In this document: in pieces, positions 5,309 to 7,907 of the stretch
Position numbering within the stretch: the stretch's first letter is position 1
Layout of the letters: every line of letters starts with the position of its first letter
Assembly: GCA_018817205.1 (NCBI GenBank)
Contig: JAHIUE010000094.1
Coordinates: 1 to 7,907, forward strand
Source: Patescibacteria group bacterium
GTDB taxonomy: Bacteria > Patescibacteriota > Microgenomatia > Daviesbacterales > UBA10151
DNA length: 7,907 nucleotides
Direction of reading: 5' to 3'
Notes under the pieces: model-generated
Databases searched by the model: none
Told to the model about the DNA's origin: nothing
Seen by the model: only the letters and a program-made list of their open reading frames with translations
Program-made: the position numbers and the translations under genes

Positions 5309-6238
5309 ATGGCTACGAAACGAGATTATTACGAAATTTTAGGGGTTTCTAAAAACGCCTCCGATGCGGAGATAAAATCAGCCTACCGCAAACTTGCCAG
5401 AAAACACCATCCTGATGTTGATAAATCCTCTGATGCTGGCGAAAAATTCAAAGAAATAGGGGAAGCTTATCAGGTTTTAGCAGATTCGCAGAAAAAAGGA
5501 GCTTATGACCAGTTTGGTCATGCTGCATTTGATAAATCTTCTGGATTCGGTGGACCCTTCGGCTCCGCTCAGGGCGCACCATTCGGTGCGGGATCGGGCG
5601 GTTGGCAAACATATAATTGGTCCTCATCCGGAGGAAATCCTAATGTCCAATTTGATTTTGGCGGATTTGAAGATCCGTTTGAACTTTTCTCACAGATTTT
5701 TGGCGGCGGTTCCCCTTTTGGCCAGAGTTTTAAGAGACGCCCGACATACCAGTTGAATTTATCTTTTGATGAGGCAATTCATGGAGTGACTAAAGAAGTT
5801 GAGGTTGAACAAAGAACTACCCAAGGTCAGCTGCATAGAAAAAGGATGAAAATAAAAGTTCCGGCAGGTGTTGACAATGGTACCAAAATACGCTTCGGTG
5901 ATCTTGATATTGTGTTTAATGTGAGTAGAAGCCCGAAATTTTTAAGGGAAGGACCGGATATTTTTTCGGAAATTATGGTGACTATCCCTCAACTTGTTCT
6001 AGGTGATGTTTTCGAGGTAGAAACAGTGCAGGGAAAAGTAAAAGTTAAAGTGCCGCCGGGAACCCAACCCGGTTCTTTGGTAAAGCTAAAAGGCAAAGGC
6101 GCTCCCCGCCTGGGTGGGGGTCATGGGGATCATTATGTCAGGGTTAATTTAGATGTTCCCAAAAACCCTTCCAAACAGGAAAAACAGCTTTACGAAGAAT
6201 TAAAAAACCTCTCTTCTCACAAAAAAGGCTGGTTTTAG
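5309..6238 (+). CDS. dnaJ: DnaJ-family Hsp40 co-chaperone without zinc finger (type II-like)
   Basis: Hsp40 that delivers substrates to DnaK and stimulates its ATPase. The J domain occupies about residues 5-70, with the catalytic H-P-D at 34-36 and the Y-D-Q-F-G ending at 66-70. A Gly/Phe-rich linker follows (about 71-142), then the two C-terminal beta domains, with K-V-P-A-G-V-D-N-G-T-K-I-R-F (183-196) and V-P-P-G-T-Q-P-G (248-255). The four C-x-x-C-x-G-x-G zinc motifs of canonical DnaJ are absent and the protein has no cysteine at all. Its 309 residues resemble CbpA or eukaryotic DnaJB1 types, not the 375-residue DnaJ. A GC-rich block in the linker (5555-5590) carries palindromic DNA that is read in frame. 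Last gene of the heat-shock operon. The ATG at 5309 begins the usual M-x-x-K-R-D-Y-Y-E-I-L-G; a nearby ATG at 5305 is out of frame. The ribosome binding site is weak (AAGAAG). Confidence 0.95.
   Translation: MATKRDYYEILGVSKNASDAEIKSAYRKLARKHHPDVDKSSDAGEKFKEIGEAYQVLADSQKKGAYDQFGHAAFDKSSGFGGPFGSAQGAPFGAGSGGWQTYNWSSSGGNPNVQFDFGGFEDPFELFSQIFGGGSPFGQSFKRRPTYQLNLSFDEAIHGVTKEVEVEQRTTQGQLHRKRMKIKVPAGVDNGTKIRFGDLDIVFNVSRSPKFLREGPDIFSEIMVTIPQLVLGDVFEVETVQGKVKVKVPPGTQPGSLVKLKGKGAPRLGGGHGDHYVRVNLDVPKNPSKQEKQLYEELKNLSSHKKGWF
5555..5574 (+). repeat. Short palindromic motif in dnaJ (copy 2)
   Basis: CCCTTCGGCTCCGCTCAGGG shares 15 of 20 positions with the motif in the hrcA leader (1771-1790), including identical CCCTTCG and CTCAGGG ends. 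It lies exactly in frame in dnaJ and encodes residues 83-89, P-F-G-S-A-Q-G, in the Gly/Phe linker. It is clearly richer in G+C than the flanking dnaJ sequence, which suggests insertion of a dispersed element tolerated by the flexible linker. Confidence 0.5.
5575..5590 (+). repeat. Perfect hairpin CGCACC-attc-GGTGCG next to the motif
   Basis: CGCACC (5575-5580) and GGTGCG (5585-5590) are perfect reverse complements with a 4-nt loop, immediately after the palindromic motif at 5555-5574. Together they form a 36-nt block of two hairpins in the dnaJ linker (residues 83-94). They may be one composite element. In the mRNA they could slow translation between the J domain and the C-terminal domains. 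Confidence 0.45.
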
Positions 6239-6240
6239 GG

Positions 6241-6246
6241 TATAAT
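6241..6246 (+). promoter_or_regulatory. -10 element of the toxin-antitoxin-like unit, leaderless type
   Basis: A perfect TATAAT starts 3 nt after the dnaJ stop (6236-6238) and ends six bases before the ATG at 6253, the same spacing as at the S66 peptidase gene. The expected transcription start is at the ATG itself. The -35 region would lie in the dnaJ end and is poor (CACAAA at 6218-6223). It separates the toxin-antitoxin-like pair from the heat-shock operon, although read-through from dnaJ is possible. Confidence 0.5.
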
Positions 6247-6252
6247 ATACGC

Positions 6253-6456
6253 ATGTTTAACTGGAGTAGTGATTTATCCAAAGCAGATAAGAAATCCAAA
6301 GATTACAAAATTTGGAAACTGGAACAGCTGATAAATTTTGGATTAAACAGAGAAAAGTTATCCGAAAAAGAAGTGAAAAAATATTGGAAGTATTTAAACT
6401 TGGATCCTGATAAAAAGAGAGCCCTTAAATACTTAATATGGGGAAAACAATCCTAA
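6253..6456 (+). CDS. Small 67-residue protein, putative antitoxin partner of the AbiEii-type protein
   Basis: Small, lysine-rich, soluble protein without cysteines, a signal peptide or a membrane segment. The core from about 17 to 64 looks like two or three helices rich in Trp and Tyr (W-K-L-E-Q-L-I-N-F-G-L, 21-31; V-K-K-Y-W-K-Y-L, 41-48; R-A-L-K-Y-L-I-W, 56-63). I recognise no named domain. It does not resemble AbiEi, the usual winged-helix antitoxin of AbiEii. The assignment rests on context: it is the upstream gene of a two-gene unit, has its own TATAAT, and overlaps the nucleotidyltransferase start by 19 nt in another frame, as antitoxin genes often do. It could instead be an accessory subunit of the nucleotidyltransferase. 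The ATG is supported by the leaderless-type -10 six bases upstream. Confidence 0.68.
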   Translation: MFNWSSDLSKADKKSKDYKIWKLEQLINFGLNREKLSEKEVKKYWKYLNLDPDKKRALKYLIWGKQS

Positions 6457-7106
6457 CTGCTGAGCAGCAAAAATTATTAAGCCTGCTTACCAAAGAAAAA
6501 ACTTTCATTAGTAGATTTTATTTAACAGGCGGAACCGCTTTGGCAGAATATTATTTACATCATCGCTTGAGTGAGGATTTGGATTTTTTCAGCGAGGAAG
6601 AGGTTGAGCTGTTGCCGATACAGGCTTTTTTGAAGAAAAATCAAGTACTCCTGGGTTTTAAGAAAATACAATTTAATACTGCTTTTAACCGCAGTCTGTT
6701 TTTTGTCTTTTTCCCCAGAAATTATATTCTGAAAGTTGAATTTACTTATTTTCCATTCAAACCTCTGGATAAATTCAAAAAGGCAAATGATATATCTGTT
6801 GATAGCCTGATAGATATTGCAGTTAATAAAGTTTTTACGATTTATCAAAACCCCAGAAGCAGGGATTTTATTGATTTGTATATTATCTTACAAAAAGAAA
6901 GCTGGAAAATTGCCGATTTATATAAAAAAGCCAGGTTAAAATTTGATTGGCATGTTGACCCTATTAAACTGGCAGATCAGTTTATTAAGGTTAAAAGACT
7001 CTTAAAAATAGATTACCCAAAAATGCTGGTACCTTTTAACAGGAAAAAAATGGAAGAATTTTTTCTTGCGGAAGCCAAAAAACTCAAAAAAGAAATCCTA
7101 AAATAA
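6438..7106 (+). CDS. AbiEii/AbiGii-family nucleotidyltransferase (putative toxin)
   Basis: Member of the DNA polymerase beta-like nucleotidyltransferase superfamily in the AbiEii/MenA branch. Studied members are toxins of type IV or related toxin-antitoxin and phage-abortive systems; MenA-type enzymes add nucleotides to tRNA acceptor ends. The signature is F-Y-L-T-G-G-T-A-L (27-35) followed by S-E-D-L-D-F-F (45-51), with Asp47 and Asp49 as likely metal ligands. A second conserved block is I-A-V-N-K-V-F (127-133; Lys131), then the R-D-F-I-D-L-Y segment (142-148). Its 222 residues are fewer than the roughly 300 of AbiEii, so the C-terminal helical domain is small. All catalytic residues are intact. 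No Shine-Dalgarno sequence is seen; expression is probably coupled to the overlapping small gene. The 3' end overlaps convergent formate-THF ligase by 9 nt. The RNA or other target cannot be read from sequence. Confidence 0.86.
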   Translation: MGKTILTAEQQKLLSLLTKEKTFISRFYLTGGTALAEYYLHHRLSEDLDFFSEEEVELLPIQAFLKKNQVLLGFKKIQFNTAFNRSLFFVFFPRNYILKVEFTYFPFKPLDKFKKANDISVDSLIDIAVNKVFTIYQNPRSRDFIDLYIILQKESWKIADLYKKARLKFDWHVDPIKLADQFIKVKRLLKIDYPKMLVPFNRKKMEEFFLAEAKKLKKEILK

Positions 7107-7907
7107 TCCTACAATCCGGCCTTTTTCATCTATATCTACTTTTTCGCCTGCTGGAACGCTAGGAAGTCCTGGCATTGTGCGCATTTCGCCTAATAATGGG
7201 TAAAGAAAACCGGCACCTGCAGAAAGTCTGACATCACGGATTGGGACAGTAAAATTTGAAGGTCGGCCCTTCAAATTTTTGTCATGGGATAGCGATTCAT
7301 GGGTTTTTGCCATGCAGATTGGCAAATTTGAATATCCCATTTCCGTATATAATTTTATGGCTTTTTCAGCAGCCGGAAGATATGTAACTGCATCTGCTCC
7401 GTAAATTTTCCTGGCAATTGTTTCTATTTTTTCTTTGATCGGGATATTTAACGGATATAAAAACTTGAATTTTGCAGGTTTCTGACAGGCTTTCACAACA
7501 GCTTCTGCCAATTGCCTTCCGCCTGCTCCGCCTTTGGCATGTATATCTGTGGCGCAAGCGGCTTCCGCTCCGGCTTTTAAGGCAATTTTTTTGACCAGTT
7601 CAATTTCTTTATCAGTATCAAAGCTAAAGCGGTTTATAGCTACAACTACAGGTACTCCAAACTGGCGCATATTTTCAATTTGCTTTTCCAAATTTGCTGC
7701 ACCTTCTCTAATTGCCTGCAGGTTTTCTCTGGTTAATCTTTCGTCTAAAGGTTTTCCTGTCACCACTTTAAAGCGGCCGCTGTGCATTTTTAAAGCCCGG
7801 ATAGTAGCCACCATTACTACAGTATTAGGTTTAAGTCCGCTTATTCTGCATTTAATATCCATGAATTTTTCTGCACCCAAATCCGCTCCAAAACCGGATT
7901 CTGTTAC
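7098..7907 (-). CDS. fhs: Formate-tetrahydrofolate ligase, C-terminal half (partial, runs off the right edge)
   Basis: Enzyme that makes 10-formyl-tetrahydrofolate from formate, tetrahydrofolate and ATP, feeding purine and initiator formyl-Met synthesis. The window holds the last 269 codons, about half of the usual 555-residue protein. The frame is open to the last base: the first visible residues are V-T-E-S-G-F-G-A-D-L-G-A-E-K-F, an internal family block, so the gene starts outside. Other matches are V-A-T-I-R-A-L-K-M-H, P-V-V-V-A-I-N-R-F, the A-K-G-G-A-G-G loop, K-E-K-I-E-T-I-A-R-K-I-Y-G-A, the L-P-I-C-M-A-K-T segment, G-A-G-F-L-Y-P-L and the terminal G-R-I-V-G-L-F. The usual A-L-K-M-H-G-G reads A-L-K-M-H-S-G here. 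No frameshift is visible. An apparent TTG start near 7880 is just a leucine codon within the frame. It ends in a 9-nt overlap with the nucleotidyltransferase gene and contains a perfect 12-bp inverted repeat. Confidence 0.96.
   Translation of the reverse strand, partial: VTESGFGADLGAEKFMDIKCRISGLKPNTVVMVATIRALKMHSGRFKVVTGKPLDERLTRENLQAIREGAANLEKQIENMRQFGVPVVVAINRFSFDTDKEIELVKKIALKAGAEAACATDIHAKGGAGGRQLAEAVVKACQKPAKFKFLYPLNIPIKEKIETIARKIYGADAVTYLPAAEKAIKLYTEMGYSNLPICMAKTHESLSHDKNLKGRPSNFTVPIRDVRLSAGAGFLYPLLGEMRTMPGLPSVPAGEKVDIDEKGRIVGLF
7251..7279 (+). terminator. Perfect 12-bp inverted repeat inside fhs, possible terminator of the toxin transcript
   Basis: AAAATTTGAAGG (7251-7262) and CCTTCAAATTTT (7268-7279) are exact reverse complements around the 5-nt loop TCGGC, with one more T following on the plus strand. 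It lies 145 nt past the nucleotidyltransferase stop, antisense to fhs. Because the two genes overlap at their ends, any terminator for the plus-strand transcript must lie inside fhs, and this is the best hairpin found there. The stem is AT-rich at its base and the U-run is partly in the stem, so terminator activity is uncertain. Confidence 0.3.

Noticed and set aside
5505..5756. Plus-strand 83-codon frame inside dnaJ
   Set aside because: It is out of frame with a well-conserved dnaJ and has no recognisable motif or independent start signal.
7858..7880. TTG or ATG as the true start of formate-THF ligase
   Set aside because: The frame continues unbroken to the window edge and the upstream residues V-T-E-S-G-F-G-A-D are an internal family block, so the gene is cut by the window, not short.

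Overview
The window is a compact, AT-rich bacterial segment of about 7.9 kb with seven complete recognisable genes, two complete small genes of unknown family and one gene cut by the right edge. The gene set and style suggest a small-genome bacterium, most likely of the Candidate Phyla Radiation (Patescibacteria, perhaps the Microgenomates side). The pointers are very short intergenic gaps, overlapping gene ends, a shortened HrcA, a DnaJ without a zinc centre, an aberrant NAD kinase, and promoters placed so close to start codons that the mRNAs would be leaderless. This placement is inference from style; no marker gene here proves it. The standard code with three stops fits every gene, so UGA is not recoded.

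Layout. Positions 59-1006 (+) encode a serine peptidase of the S66 LD-carboxypeptidase/MccF type. It converges on, and overlaps by 4 nt, an NAD kinase on the minus strand (1003-1704). A 93-nt divergent control region (1705-1797) holds two back-to-back promoters built on the same -35 sequence, plus a CIRCE operator for the heat-shock repressor HrcA. Rightward from there runs the class I heat-shock operon: hrcA (1798-2526), grpE (2538-3008), dnaK (3001-4923), a 127-residue protein of unknown family (4913-5296) and a zinc-finger-less dnaJ (5309-6238). Its genes are 11-12 nt apart or overlap, so they probably form one transcript.

A perfect TATAAT begins 3 nt after the dnaJ stop and drives a two-gene, toxin-antitoxin-like unit: a 67-residue small protein (6253-6456) overlapping by 19 nt an AbiEii-type nucleotidyltransferase (6438-7106). 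That gene converges with a 9-nt overlap on the C-terminal half of formate-tetrahydrofolate ligase (minus strand, 7098 to beyond the right edge).

How the genes work together. HrcA should repress its own operon through CIRCE; GrpE, DnaK and DnaJ form the Hsp70 folding machine. The unknown protein between dnaK and dnaJ is placed to be made with that machine. NAD kinase (NADP supply) and formate-THF ligase (one-carbon supply) are housekeeping metabolism. The nucleotidyltransferase pair is the accessory part.

No stretch over 300 nt lacks a gene. I saw no tRNA, rRNA, CRISPR array, insertion sequence or transposase. The most unusual items are the shared -35 divergent promoter with CIRCE, two CxxC pairs in NAD kinase, the unknown gene in the chaperone operon, and a short GC-rich palindromic motif present in both the hrcA leader and the dnaJ reading frame.
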